Shown here piece by piece: positions 41,893 to 51,792 of a stretch of 64,000 bases of DNA (positions are counted from its first letter, which is position 1; every line of letters begins with the position of its first letter). The translations under genes were made by a program, and so were the position numbers. The stretch spans positions 434,001 to 498,000 of the forward strand of contig JAXHLY010000004.1 in NCBI GenBank assembly GCA_034521715.1. Direction: 5' to 3'. This DNA comes from Methylohalomonas sp034521715 (lineage in GTDB: Bacteria > Pseudomonadota > Gammaproteobacteria > Methylohalomonadales > Methylohalomonadaceae). The notes beneath the pieces are model-generated. The model saw nothing but the letters and a program-made list of their open reading frames with translations, ran no database searches and was not told the origin of the DNA.

Positions 41893-43265
41893 TCAGGGCT
41901 TGAAGCCCGGCGGCAACCCGCCACCGCCCATGCCACCCATGCCCTGCAGCATTTTCTGCATGCCGCCCTTGCGCTTCATGCGCTTCATGGTTTTCTGCAT
42001 CTGCCCGAACTGCTTGAGGAGTTTGTTCACTTCCTGGATTGACGTGCCGGAGCCGGCGGCGATGCGCTTCTTGCGCGAGCCGTTGATGATATCCGGCTTG
42101 CGGCGTTCCCTTTGCGTCATCGAGTCGATGATCACGCCGAGCCGGTTGAACATGCCGTCACTGACCTGGTTTCGTGCCGCCTGCGGTATCTGCGCGGCAT
42201 CGGGCAGCTTGTCGAGCAGGCTGCTCATGCCGCCCATGCGGTTCATTTCATCGATCTGCTGGCGGAAATCGTTCAGATCGAAACCGCCCTTCTTGAGCTT
42301 GGCGGCCATCTTCTTGGCCTGTTCCTGATCGGTCTTGCGCTCGACCTCCTCGATGAGACTGAGGACATCGCCCATGCCGAGAATGCGCGAGGCGACGCGT
42401 TCCGGATGGAAGGCCGTCAGGTCTTCGAATTTCTCGCCGCTGCCGAGAAACTTGATCGGCTTGCCGGTGACATGCCGCACCGACAGTGCCGCGCCGCCGC
42501 GGGCATCACCGTCGACCTTGGTCAGGATCACGCCGGTCAGCGGCAGGGCCTCGTTGAAGGCCTGGGCCGAGTTGACGGCGTCCTGGCCCATCATGCTGTC
42601 GATGACGAACAGCGTCTCCGCCGGCTGACAGATCTGACTGCAGGGTCTGGACCTCGGCCATCATGTCCTCGTCGACATGCAGGCGGCCGGCGGTATCGAC
42701 GATCAGGGTCTGCACGCCCTGGCGCCGGGCGCTGTCCACGGCCTCCCTGGCAATGTCCGCCGGCTTGCGGCTGCGATCGGTCGGCAGATATTCAATACCC
42801 GCCTGATCGGCGTAGGCATGCAGCTGGTCGATGGCGGCGGGACGGTAAACGTCGCACGATACCACCTTGACGCTGCGCTTCAGATCGTCACGGATATGCC
42901 GCGCCAGTTTCACCGCCGTCGTGGTCTTGCCGGCGCCTTGCAGACCCGCCAGCAGGATCACCGCCGGTTGCGGGACGTTCAGCTTCGAGCGGCACGGCCG
43001 CCTCGCCCATCAGGCTGACGAGTTCATCGTGGACGATCTTGATGAGCACCTGGCCCGGAGTCAGGCTGGTCGCCACCTCGCGCCCGACCGCGCGCTCGCG
43101 CACATGGTCGATGAAATCCCTGACCACCGGCAGGGCGACATCGGCCTCGAGCAGGGCCATACGCACCTCGCGCATGGCATCGCGGATATTGTCCTCTGAC
43201 AGGCGACCCTGACCGCGCAGATTTTTCAGTGTCCGGCCGAGGCGTTCGGAAAGATTATCAAACAT
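41893..43265 (-). CDS. ffh: Signal recognition particle protein Ffh (two frameshifts)
   Basis: GTPase that binds 4.5S RNA and targets inner-membrane proteins. Starts MFDNLSERLGRTLKN. The G domain has LLAGLQGAGKTTT, VDTAGRL and TKVDGDARGGAALS; the M domain is Met-rich and ends in a Gly/Met tail (MGGMGGGGLPPGFKP). Extra single bases near 42987 (LKLNVPQ expected) and 42637 (LQQICQPAETL expected) break the frame. Because Ffh is essential and normally single-copy, these are very probably sequence errors; the corrected protein is about 457 residues. Confidence 0.95.
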
Positions 43266-43531
43266 GATTGACACCTTAACGGCACCGTACAGGCGGTACC
43301 ATTATCGTTAATGAGTTCTGTGCCGGATGATGGTTCAGCTGCGAAACGCGGGCGGGTAGCCCTACTGCCGGTATGCCCCACAGGGCGGGGCAAAACGCAC
43401 GCATATAAACCGGCAACGCGTGAATTCGACTCATTATAACCGAGAGCCGGTTGCAGACGAAGCGTCCTGTGGCTTCAACCGGCCGGCCGATTATGCAATG
43501 ATGCTGCGATGTTCCGCTTCATGATCCCGGT

Positions 43532-44344
43532 ATGAGCCCGTTTCTCAGCAGCGGCATTGCCAGTCTGCTGTACTGCATCGCGGCCGGGCGTATAGCCTTC
43601 GGCATATTTCATCCGGAGTCCGTCAATCCCGTCCTCAAGCGGCGTTATCTCGTTATCGGCGCGATCGCACTGCTCCTCCACGGGCTGGTGCTGTATCAGT
43701 TCATTCACACCGGCAGCGGGCTGAATCTCGGCTTTTTCAATGCGCTGTCACTGGTCGCCTGGATGATCGTGCTGTTCGTGCTGGTCGGCGCTATCAACAA
43801 TCCTCTGGAAAACCTCACCATCATCCTCTACCCGGTGGCCGCGATCAGCCTGTTGCTACAGGTCCTCGTGCCCAGCAGCCGGATCATGCCGAGTGCCACG
43901 CCCGCGGGACTGGAAGCCCATATCCTGCTGTCGATCTGCGCCTACAGCCTGCTCGGCGTCGCCGCCCTGCAGGCACTGGTGCTGGCGGTGCAGGAACGCC
44001 AGCTGCGACACAAGCACCCCGGCACCATCATGCGTGCCCTGCCGCCGCTCGCGGTCATGGAAAACCTGCTGTTTCAGCTCATCACTATCGGCTTTTTTCT
44101 GCTGAGCCTGAGCCTGGCGACCGGCTTCATGTTTCTGCACGATCCCTTCGCCCAGCACCTGTTACACAAAACCGTGCTGTCGATACTGGCCTGGCTCACG
44201 TTTGCCATCCTGCTCTGGGGCCGCTGGGCGAAAGGCTGGCGCGGTCTGGTGGCGATTCGCTGGACGCTGGCCGGCTTCATCTTTTTGATGCTGGCCTATT
44301 TCGGCAGCAAGCTGGTACTGGAACTGGTGCTGGACAGGGTGTAG
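43532..44344 (+). CDS. ypjD: YpjD-type CcsA-family inner-membrane protein
   Basis: 270 residues, eight or so membrane segments. Resembles the cytochrome c assembly (CcsA/HemX) family: EAHILLSICAYSLLGVAALQ, FLLSLSLATG and LHKTVLSILAWLTFAILLWG with the conserved His. Divergent from ffh across 266 bp, as in enterics. Role in haem handling is suggested by the family only. The 3' end runs into GTGAATC heptamers (44348-44375). Confidence 0.85.
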   Translation: MSPFLSSGIASLLYCIAAGRIAFGIFHPESVNPVLKRRYLVIGAIALLLHGLVLYQFIHTGSGLNLGFFNALSLVAWMIVLFVLVGAINNPLENLTIILYPVAAISLLLQVLVPSSRIMPSATPAGLEAHILLSICAYSLLGVAALQALVLAVQERQLRHKHPGTIMRALPPLAVMENLLFQLITIGFFLLSLSLATGFMFLHDPFAQHLLHKTVLSILAWLTFAILLWGRWAKGWRGLVAIRWTLAGFIFLMLAYFGSKLVLELVLDRV

Positions 44345-44447
44345 TTACGTGAATCGTGAAATGTGAATCGTGAACCGCATACACCGGGCCTTGAAACCTC
44401 AAACAGGCGTGTACCCAGGCCCCAGCTAATTCCGGAGTCAATAAAAC

Positions 44448-45732
44448 TTGCAAGAGATCCCGCTTAGTTATCTGTTTGCTGCACTCGGCGTGTTGATCGT
44501 GCTGTCCGGATTCTTTTCCGGATCCGAGACCGGCATGATGGCGCTCAACCGTTACCGACTGCGCCACATGGCGGATGCCAAACATAAGGGTGCCATGCGG
44601 GCGCATCTGCTGCTCGAGCGGCCCGACCGTCTGATAGGCATCATTCTGCTCGGCAACAACCTGGTGAATATTTTCGCCGCGTCGCTGGCTACCGTCATCG
44701 GCCTGCGGCTGTTCGGCGAGGCCGGCATTGCCATTGCCTCCCTGGGACTGACGGTGATCATCCTGATCTTCGGCGAGGTGGCGCCGAAGACGGTGGCCGC
44801 GCTGTATCCGGAACGCGTCGCCTTTCCCCGCGTCATTCATACTCAAACCGCTGCTCAGGGTCTGTTACCCGGCGGTCTGGGTACTCAACAGCATCGCCAA
44901 CGGCCTGTTGCGGATACTCGGCGTCAACGTGGACGACCAGGGGGATTCGCCGATGAGCCGCGAGGAATTGCGCACTGTCGTGCGCGAGGCCGGCAATCTG
45001 ATCCCGAAACGGCACCAGAGAATGCTGCTCAGCATCCTCGATCTCGAGAATTTCACCGTCAATGACATCATGGTACCGCGCGCTGAAGTGACCGCCATCG
45101 ATCTCGATGACGATCTCGAAGAAATTCAGGACATGCTGATCAATTGCCGGCATACCCGGATACCGGTTTTTCGCGATGATCTCGACAACACCATCGGCAT
45201 GCTGCATGTCAGGCGGCTGTTGCGCAACCTGCTGGAACACGAAGAGATGACCAAGGACATGATCGAGTCAAGCCTCAGCGAACCCTATTTCGTGCCGGAA
45301 GATGCGCCGCTTCACAGTCAGATGGTGAATTTTCAGCGCAGCCGCCAGCGCATCGGTCTGGTCGTCGATGAATACGGGGTTGTCCTCGGCCTGGTCACGC
45401 TGGAAGACATGCTCGAAGAGATCGTCGGTGAATTCACCACCGACATGCAAAGCTTCAATCGCGATATTCATCCACAGGAAGACGGCAGCTACCTGATCGA
45501 TGGCACCGCCAGTATTCGCGAAATCAACCGCCAGCTGCGCTGGCATCTGCCTGTCGAGGGGCCGCGCACGCTTAACGGCTTGATCCTCGAACACCTTGAA
45601 AGCATTCCGGAATCCGGCACCAGCCTGAAGATCGGAGATTATGCCATCGAGATCACTGCAACGACGGAGAACGCCGTTAAAACCGCCAGGATGCGTTATT
45701 ACCCGGGCTCAAGGGACATATCAAAAGGTTAG
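44448..45732 (+). CDS. YfjD/CorC-type DUF21-CBS membrane protein (one frameshift)
   Basis: Magnesium/cobalt-efflux-like family. TTG start at 44448. N-terminal DUF21 membrane domain (FSGSETGMMALNRYRLRHM, GNNLVNIFAASLATV, FGEVAPKTVAALYPE), then a pair of CBS domains (MVPRAEVTAIDLDDD and VDEYGVVLGLVTLEDMLEE), then a CorC-C domain (DGSYLIDGTASIREIN). An extra C in a CCCC run near 44830 breaks the frame; corrected text reads ASFILKPLLRVCYPAVWVLN. Same order as enteric ffh-ypjD-yfjD. The stop codon TAG is part of the TTAG bordering a palindromic element. Confidence 0.9.
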
Positions 45733-45918
45733 GGAAGCTCTGAATAATCCCCGCATGTCATTTCGACCAACGGGAGAAATCCCTGTCTCGACCATAGGGA
45801 GAGATCTTAATGGGATCCCTCGCTGCGCTCGGGACGCCTTCGAAGGTCCCTCGCTGTGCTCGGGACACCTTCGGTGATTTCTCGCTGCGCTCGAAATGAC
45901 AAATTATTCAGAGCTTCC
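45733..45918. mobile_element. MITE-like palindromic element, copy 1
   Basis: Termini GGAAGCTCTGAATAAT and ATTATTCAGAGCTTCC are perfect inverted repeats, with a subterminal pair gtcatttcgaccaacggg / cgctcgaaatgac. TTAG flanks both sides in direct orientation. No coding capacity. The left border coincides with the yfjD-type stop codon. Copy 2 is at 53728. Confidence 0.75.
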
Positions 45919-45959
45919 TTAGAATGCCCGCCGTGAATGACTGAACGAGGGGATCGTTA

Positions 45960-46226
45960 ATGATGGAAGTACGCAAAATCAATGACACCACATTCGATGT
46001 CAGTGTAACGGGCAAGACCACCACCCGGCACCGGGTCACCCTGTCGGAATCCTATTACAAGCAACTGACCGCTGGTGGGGTTTCGCCCGAAACACTGCTG
46101 GAAAAATCTTTCGAATTTCTGCTCGAGCGGGAACCCAATACCGCAATACTGGCGGAATTCGATCTCGGACTGATCAACCGCTATTTCCCCGAGTATGAAA
46201 ACGAAATACAACGCCAACTGAAATAG
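45960..46226 (+). CDS. Small conserved-looking protein of unknown function
   Basis: 88 residues, no membrane segment, mixed alpha/beta pattern. Notable text: TTTRHRVTLSESYYKQLT, then TLLEKSFEFLLEREPNTAIL and a C-terminal LINRYFPEYENEI. I believe this family occurs in other proteobacteria but cannot name a function. A purine-rich aggggat precedes tandem ATGs at 45960 and 45963; the second has better spacing. Confidence 0.75.
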   Translation: MMEVRKINDTTFDVSVTGKTTTRHRVTLSESYYKQLTAGGVSPETLLEKSFEFLLEREPNTAILAEFDLGLINRYFPEYENEIQRQLK

Positions 46227-46296
46227 GCTGGCGTGTGTTTATCGCCTCGCCCCCGGCAATGCGGACACCGCCTGATGGTACACGGCATGGCGTGGC

Positions 46297-48063
46297 CTAC
46301 ACCATGAGAAAGCTGTACTGGCCACTGGTGGTGGAACAGCAGTAGCTCTCCGGACTTTCCAGCAGGCGTGCTGCCGCCTGCCGCAGGCCGGCAATATATT
46401 GCGGACAGGTGCTTATCTCGGATATCCCTGCCGCCAGCAGACGCGGGATGTATTTCGGATTGCTGACAAGCTCGCCACATATGGATACGGGTTTGCCGGC
46501 AGCAGCGGCCGCATGTGTAACATTCTCGATCAGTTGCCACAATGCCGGATGTTCGAATAGACCATCGCGTTCCAGGTCGCCGTTCATGCGATCGGCGGCA
46601 AACAGGTACTGTGTCAGGTCATTGGTGCCTATGCATCCAAAGTCCGCGTAATCAAAGAAATCCCGTGCTTCAAGACAGGCGCCTGGCACCTCGAACATGA
46701 CGCCGTGTAACAGTTTTGTATCCGCAATACTGCTTATGGCCGCCTCGAAAAGTTCGCGTAATTCCAGATATTGTTTAACGCTATGGACCATCGGATACAG
46801 CACATGCAGGCGTCGTTTCTGCGAGGCCCGGGCCAGCGCCCTCGCCTGGGGCTGCAGTAGTTCGGGATACTGTAGCAGCAGGCGCGCACCGCGACAGCCC
46901 AGTGCCGGGTTGTCCTCGGCGGGCAAATCCAGCCAGTCTGCAGATTTGTCGGCGCCGAGGTCCAGCAAACGCACATGGACAGGACCGGACACACTATCCA
47001 GCAACTGAGTATAGCGCTCCAGCTGTTCGTCCTCGCCGAGCAGGCGCCGTTCCAGTAACAACTCGCTTTCCGAACGGTACAGGCCGATGCCTTCGGCCCG
47101 TGCCGCATGGACCTGAGGCAGATCGGTCACGCGATCCACGTCGGCAAGAATTCTGAAACCCTTGACCGGCGCTATCGCCGTCTGCGCCGTTGCGGGGTGT
47201 TGTTCCTGTGTCAACCGGCCCCGGTAAGCGGCCAGTGTTTGCTCCGATGGATCGATATAAACCCTACCGCTATCACCGTCGACCAGAATACGGCTGTCTC
47301 CTGTCAGCGTGGCAGCCAGACCGGAAACACCGCTGACCGCCGGCAAACCCATCATCCGCGCCAGAATGGCGGCGTGTGAACTGGGACCACCTGTCTCGAC
47401 CACGAACCCCCGGGTAAAGCCACCGGCCGAGAGTGCCGTACCGGGCATGAACTGTGTCGCGATAAGGATATGATCACGGCTGTTACGGCAGTCCCCGAAC
47501 CGGCAATAACCGCTGTCGCAGCAATTGACAAAGCCCTGCATGCTGCCGAGATACGTCAACAAGGCTTCTTTCAGTTCAGTGATGTCGCTGGCGCAGTTCA
47601 GTGCGATGTCGCTGGCGCGTTCGCGGATATCATCTGACTGTGCCGCCCGCAGCTCAGAGGCAAAGCTGTCGAGCGTGTCTGTAACGGCTGCTTCCGCGTT
47701 TGTATACCTGGCGGCAAGCCTACGCTCCAGGCTTGCCATGAGCGATGCGTCACTGGCCAGCATGGATTGCGCCCGGAAAATGTCACCGGCGGAGCGGTCC
47801 AGCCGGCTGTCGGCCTGTTGCGCCAGCTCACCGTAGTAGCGGGCGACTTCCAGCAGGGCCCGGCGTACACGGGTGGCCTGATCGGATGCCTGCGTGGCAA
47901 TCCGGCCGTTGCCGGTTTCCGGCGTCCTGTAGAAACACGGCCGTCCCATGGCCACTCCGCCCGACAGGGAGACGCCCGTAATGACCCGCTCGCGGGTGAT
48001 GCCGGAATGGCTATCGACCGGATCCCTTTGCGTCTCGTGCCCCGATATGAGGGGTGTATTCAT
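46297..48063 (-). CDS. PtsI/PtsP-like phosphoenolpyruvate-protein phosphotransferase (enzyme I)
   Basis: Autophosphorylates from PEP and passes phosphate to an HPr-type carrier. 588 residues, without the N-terminal GAF domain of PtsP. Phosphorylated His230 in ETGGPSSHAAILARMMG; PEP-binding barrel with EGIGLYRSESELLLE and LLDLGADKSADW; catalytic Cys529 in PVSICGELVSNP. Four Cys lie close together at 181, 182, 187 and 192 (NCCDSGYCRFGDC) just before the His domain, an unusual insertion. No HPr or EIIA gene nearby. Divergent from the RND pump genes. Confidence 0.9.
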   Translation of the reverse strand: MNTPLISGHETQRDPVDSHSGITRERVITGVSLSGGVAMGRPCFYRTPETGNGRIATQASDQATRVRRALLEVARYYGELAQQADSRLDRSAGDIFRAQSMLASDASLMASLERRLAARYTNAEAAVTDTLDSFASELRAAQSDDIRERASDIALNCASDITELKEALLTYLGSMQGFVNCCDSGYCRFGDCRNSRDHILIATQFMPGTALSAGGFTRGFVVETGGPSSHAAILARMMGLPAVSGVSGLAATLTGDSRILVDGDSGRVYIDPSEQTLAAYRGRLTQEQHPATAQTAIAPVKGFRILADVDRVTDLPQVHAARAEGIGLYRSESELLLERRLLGEDEQLERYTQLLDSVSGPVHVRLLDLGADKSADWLDLPAEDNPALGCRGARLLLQYPELLQPQARALARASQKRRLHVLYPMVHSVKQYLELRELFEAAISSIADTKLLHGVMFEVPGACLEARDFFDYADFGCIGTNDLTQYLFAADRMNGDLERDGLFEHPALWQLIENVTHAAAAAGKPVSICGELVSNPKYIPRLLAAGISEISTCPQYIAGLRQAAARLLESPESYCCSTTSGQYSFLMV

Positions 48064-48417
48064 CCTTGGGAACCACCAATCTTCACAATAACAGTCTGTT
48101 TTGGCTGATCATTCATTTTGACTTGCGGTATGCTTCCGCCTGCCACGATTTTTCAGCCGCTCTGTCCTGTCTATAACACAGGGGATCAAAAACTACTATG
48201 GCAACATACGAATACTGCCTAATCTTGTAATTCTAGCTGCTCATTCTTGAGTGCAATGCAACATAAGGAGGATTCCTTGAATTTGATCAAGATCAGTACG
48301 TCAACGCTGATTGATCTGCAATATACAATCTTTTCCACCAGATAGCTGAAATGCATGGCCCGTGTCATGCGGTTATAACTGACATAACAATCAACAACAA
48401 GCTCCACTGACTATTGC
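48064..48417. other. Divergent intergenic region, enzyme I / RND pump
   Basis: No gene supported. AT-richer than its surroundings. A short minus-strand reading at 48219-48407 has no plausible start context or composition. Promoters for both sides should be here; the segment gttataactgacataac (about 48371-48387) could hold a -10-like TATAAC for the pump, but no matching -35 was found. Confidence 0.45.
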
Positions 48418-51400
48418 ATGGCGCAGACATCTGAAAACGGCTTACACGACTGGGCGGCACGTCTCATCAATCGTGTCCTCGACAATCCGCTGCCCGCCAT
48501 CTTGATGTTCATAGCCATCACCGGCGGCGTGATTGCCCTGATGGTCACGCCACGCGAGGAAGAACCGCAGATCGTGGTGCCACTGGCCGACGTCGTCGTA
48601 AACGCGCCCGGCCTGAGCGCACAGCAGGTCGAGCGGCAGGTGGCAACACCGCTTGAAAAGCTTTTGTTCCAGATTGACGGGGTGGAATATGTCTATTCCA
48701 TGTCACAAACCGGCCGTGCCGTGGTCACCGTGCGTTTCTATGTCGGGGAAGACCGTGAAGACTCGCTCGTCAAGATCTATAACAAGGTCAATTCCAATAC
48801 CGATCTGGTACCGGATGCCGTCAGTTCATGGGTCGTTAAACCCGTCGAGATCGATGATGTTCCAATCGTGGTCGCCGCCATCTGGAGCGAGAACCCGGCA
48901 CAGGTTGGTGACCACGAACTGCGGCGTATCGCAGAAGAAGTCGAACAGCGGCTGCAATCCATCGAGAATACCAATCGTGTCACCGTAACCGGTGGCCGTC
49001 CGCGAGAGATCCGCGTCGAACTGGATCCGGAAGCCCTGGCAGCACGCCGCACAGCGGCGCTGGATGTGGTCTGGGCGATAGAGGCTTCGAATACCCTGCA
49101 GCAGGCTGGCAACATCCAGCACCAGGACGAATCAATGGTGATCGAGGCCGGCACATTCGTGGCCGATGCAGCCGAGCTGGGCCGGCTGGTCGTGAATGTC
49201 GTTGACGGCGTACCGGTTTATCTGCGGGACGTGGCCCGCATCCGCGACGGGCCCGCCGAACCGGGCAACTACACCTGGATCGGTTTCGGTCCCGCGGACG
49301 CGACTGCCGCTCAATCACATGGCGTATTTCCGGCCGTAACCGTCGCGGTTGCAAAAAAACGCGGCACCAATGCAGTCTGGGTCGCCCGTGATGTCGAGGC
49401 CCGGCTGAATCAACTCGCGGAAGAGTTGTTTCCACCGGGTGTTCATTACCGCATCATTCGCGATTACGGCGCCACGGCTGATCAGAAAGTCAACGATCTG
49501 ATCGCCAGCCTGGCGGTCGCCATTCTTGCAGTCGTGGTTTTTATTGCCATTTTTATCGGCTGGCGCGCCGCCATCATCGTGGCACTGGCCGTCCCGGTTT
49601 CCTACGGCGTCACCCTGTTGCTGGATTTCCTGTTCGGATACACCATCAACCGGGTAACGCTGTTTGCGCTCATCCTGGCACTGGGTCTGCTGGTCGACGA
49701 TCCCATTACCGGTGTCGACAATATCGAGCGCTACTTCCGCATGGCACGCTACAAGGCACGGCATGCCGTGGCGGCAGCCATGTCGGAGATCCGGGGAGCA
49801 CTGGTGATGTCTACCGTGGCCATCATTATCGCCTTTGCACCCATGATGTTCATCACCGGCATGATGGGTCCTTACATGGGGCCCATGGCCTTCAATGTCC
49901 CGATTACCGTGATAGCCAGTACGTTCGTCGCGTTTCTCATAACGCCGTGGCTGGCTTACAGGCTGCTGCCGCGTTCAGCGCGAGATGATACATATGACGT
50001 GCGTACAACGTACACCTATCGTATCTATGCTGCCTGTGTACAACCCCTGATAACGAACAGGGGCCGCGCCTGGGGTTTTCTGGCCGTTATCGGCGTCGTT
50101 TTTATAGTGGCAGTCACATTACCGGCACTGCGGCTCGTGCCGCTTAAACTGCTGCCTCATGATAACAAGAACGAATTCCAGATCGTTGTCGACATGCCCG
50201 AAGGAACCACGCTTGAGCGCACGGAGGGCGTGACCCGGGCCCTGGCCGAATATCTGCGCACTGTACCCGAAGTGCGGGACTTTACCGCATTTGCCGGTGA
50301 ATCCTCGCCCATGGATTTCAATGGCATGATCCGCCATTACTACCTGCGCAACTACCCGCACCAGGCCGATATTCGCGTCACACTGGCGGAGCGGCAACGC
50401 CGCGCGCATCAGTCACACGAAATTCTGTTACGGATACGCCGCGACCTCCAGGCAATAGCAGACAGGCACGGTGCGCTTATACGTCTGGTGGAAGTGCCGC
50501 CCGGTCCTCCAGTAATCGCAACGGTTACTGCCGAAATCTATGGCGAACTCACGACACCTTATGCGGACCTGCAGGCCGCGGCCGATAAACTCGCCGAGCG
50601 GCTGCGCAGGGAACCGCTGGTTGTCGATGTCGATACTTCCGTCGAGGCGGATCAGAACAAGCTGGTATTCGTGACAGACAAGGAAAAAGCCGCCCTCTCC
50701 GGCATCTCCACGAATGATATTGCGCAAACGATCAGGCTTGCCGTCGACGGCATGAAAGCCGGACACATGCAGATACCCACCGAGGCCAATCCGTTGCCCA
50801 TACTGCTACGTCTGCCTGTCGAGCGACGCAGTTCCGCCGAAGACCTGACTTCGCTCTATATTAAAGGTCGTGCGGGCATTACCAAGATCCGCGAACAGGG
50901 CGGCATACGCGATGCACCCCAGCCGATTGTCCAGGTAGGCGAGCTCGGCCGGTTTATCCATAAGCGAGTGGATAAAACCATTTATCACAAAAACCTGGAG
51001 CGTGTTGCCTATGTATATGCCGAACCGGCGGGACGCACACCCGCCGCCGTTATCAGTGATGTTATGGCTGATTACGTGCCGGCAGGTTCAAAGCCGCCGT
51101 CAAACACGGGAACCGATCCCCGTCCTGTCGAGGATCGAACATTCCTCAGTCCCGGCAGCGGTATCTCATGGTCACTGCCCGATGATATACGGGCTGTCTG
51201 GACCGGCGAAGGCGAATGGTTTATTACCCTGCGTGTTTTTCGCGACCTGGGCATTGCCTTTGCCGTTGCCGTTCTCGGTATCTTCCTGGTGCTTTACATA
51301 CAAACCGGCCTGCCGGCAGTGTCCGGCATTATTCTGCTGTCCATTCCGCTGACGGTGATTGGCATCATGCCCGGCTTCTGGCTATTGAATTCAATCGGTA

Positions 51401-51792
51401 CGCGCAGCATCGACATCTTCCCCAACCCGATACTGTTCACCGCTACTGCCATGATTGGCATGATTGCACTGGCCGGTATTGTCGTTCGTAATGCATTGAT
51501 ACTGATCGAGTTCATCCAGATTGCACACCGGGAAGGAGCGCCCCTGCGAGAGGCGCTACTGGAGGCGGGGGCGGTGCGTATGCGACCGGTATTCCTGACT
51601 GCCGGCACTACGCTCATCGGCAACCTGGTTATTACGCTGGATCCCATATTCAGCGGTCTGGCCTGGGCCATTATCTTCGGCATCGTCGCATCTACCCTGT
51701 TTACACTTGGTGTTGTGCCGGTTGTTTATTATCTTGTCTATGCAAACAACAGCGGCCAGTCGAAAACAGCTCAGATAACGGAGCATCCATGA
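48418..51792 (+). CDS. RND efflux pump inner-membrane transporter (AcrB-like)
   Basis: Proton-driven exporter of the hydrophobe/amphiphile type. 1124 residues with the duplicated RND plan: membrane segment near 25-45, large periplasmic loop, segments 360-540, second loop, segments from about 930. The proton-relay aspartates D427-D428 are present in GLLVDDPITGVDNIERYF. The usual TM10 Lys is not evident; that position region reads ALAGIVVRNALILIEF. Longer than AcrB (about 1050). Overlaps the adaptor gene by four bases. No TolC-like gene in the window; substrate unknown. Confidence 0.92.
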   Translation: MAQTSENGLHDWAARLINRVLDNPLPAILMFIAITGGVIALMVTPREEEPQIVVPLADVVVNAPGLSAQQVERQVATPLEKLLFQIDGVEYVYSMSQTGRAVVTVRFYVGEDREDSLVKIYNKVNSNTDLVPDAVSSWVVKPVEIDDVPIVVAAIWSENPAQVGDHELRRIAEEVEQRLQSIENTNRVTVTGGRPREIRVELDPEALAARRTAALDVVWAIEASNTLQQAGNIQHQDESMVIEAGTFVADAAELGRLVVNVVDGVPVYLRDVARIRDGPAEPGNYTWIGFGPADATAAQSHGVFPAVTVAVAKKRGTNAVWVARDVEARLNQLAEELFPPGVHYRIIRDYGATADQKVNDLIASLAVAILAVVVFIAIFIGWRAAIIVALAVPVSYGVTLLLDFLFGYTINRVTLFALILALGLLVDDPITGVDNIERYFRMARYKARHAVAAAMSEIRGALVMSTVAIIIAFAPMMFITGMMGPYMGPMAFNVPITVIASTFVAFLITPWLAYRLLPRSARDDTYDVRTTYTYRIYAACVQPLITNRGRAWGFLAVIGVVFIVAVTLPALRLVPLKLLPHDNKNEFQIVVDMPEGTTLERTEGVTRALAEYLRTVPEVRDFTAFAGESSPMDFNGMIRHYYLRNYPHQADIRVTLAERQRRAHQSHEILLRIRRDLQAIADRHGALIRLVEVPPGPPVIATVTAEIYGELTTPYADLQAAADKLAERLRREPLVVDVDTSVEADQNKLVFVTDKEKAALSGISTNDIAQTIRLAVDGMKAGHMQIPTEANPLPILLRLPVERRSSAEDLTSLYIKGRAGITKIREQGGIRDAPQPIVQVGELGRFIHKRVDKTIYHKNLERVAYVYAEPAGRTPAAVISDVMADYVPAGSKPPSNTGTDPRPVEDRTFLSPGSGISWSLPDDIRAVWTGEGEWFITLRVFRDLGIAFAVAVLGIFLVLYIQTGLPAVSGIILLSIPLTVIGIMPGFWLLNSIGTRSIDIFPNPILFTATAMIGMIALAGIVVRNALILIEFIQIAHREGAPLREALLEAGAVRMRPVFLTAGTTLIGNLVITLDPIFSGLAWAIIFGIVASTLFTLGVVPVVYYLVYANNSGQSKTAQITEHP

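Noticed and set aside
42506..43274. Programmed frameshifting in ffh
   Set aside because: No slippery sequence with a downstream structure is apparent at either site, and ffh is not known to use frameshifting; errors in the sequence are simpler.
48219..48407. Short minus-strand gene upstream of the RND pump
   Set aside because: Composition unlike neighbouring genes, no ribosome site, no recognisable family text; lies in a divergent promoter region.
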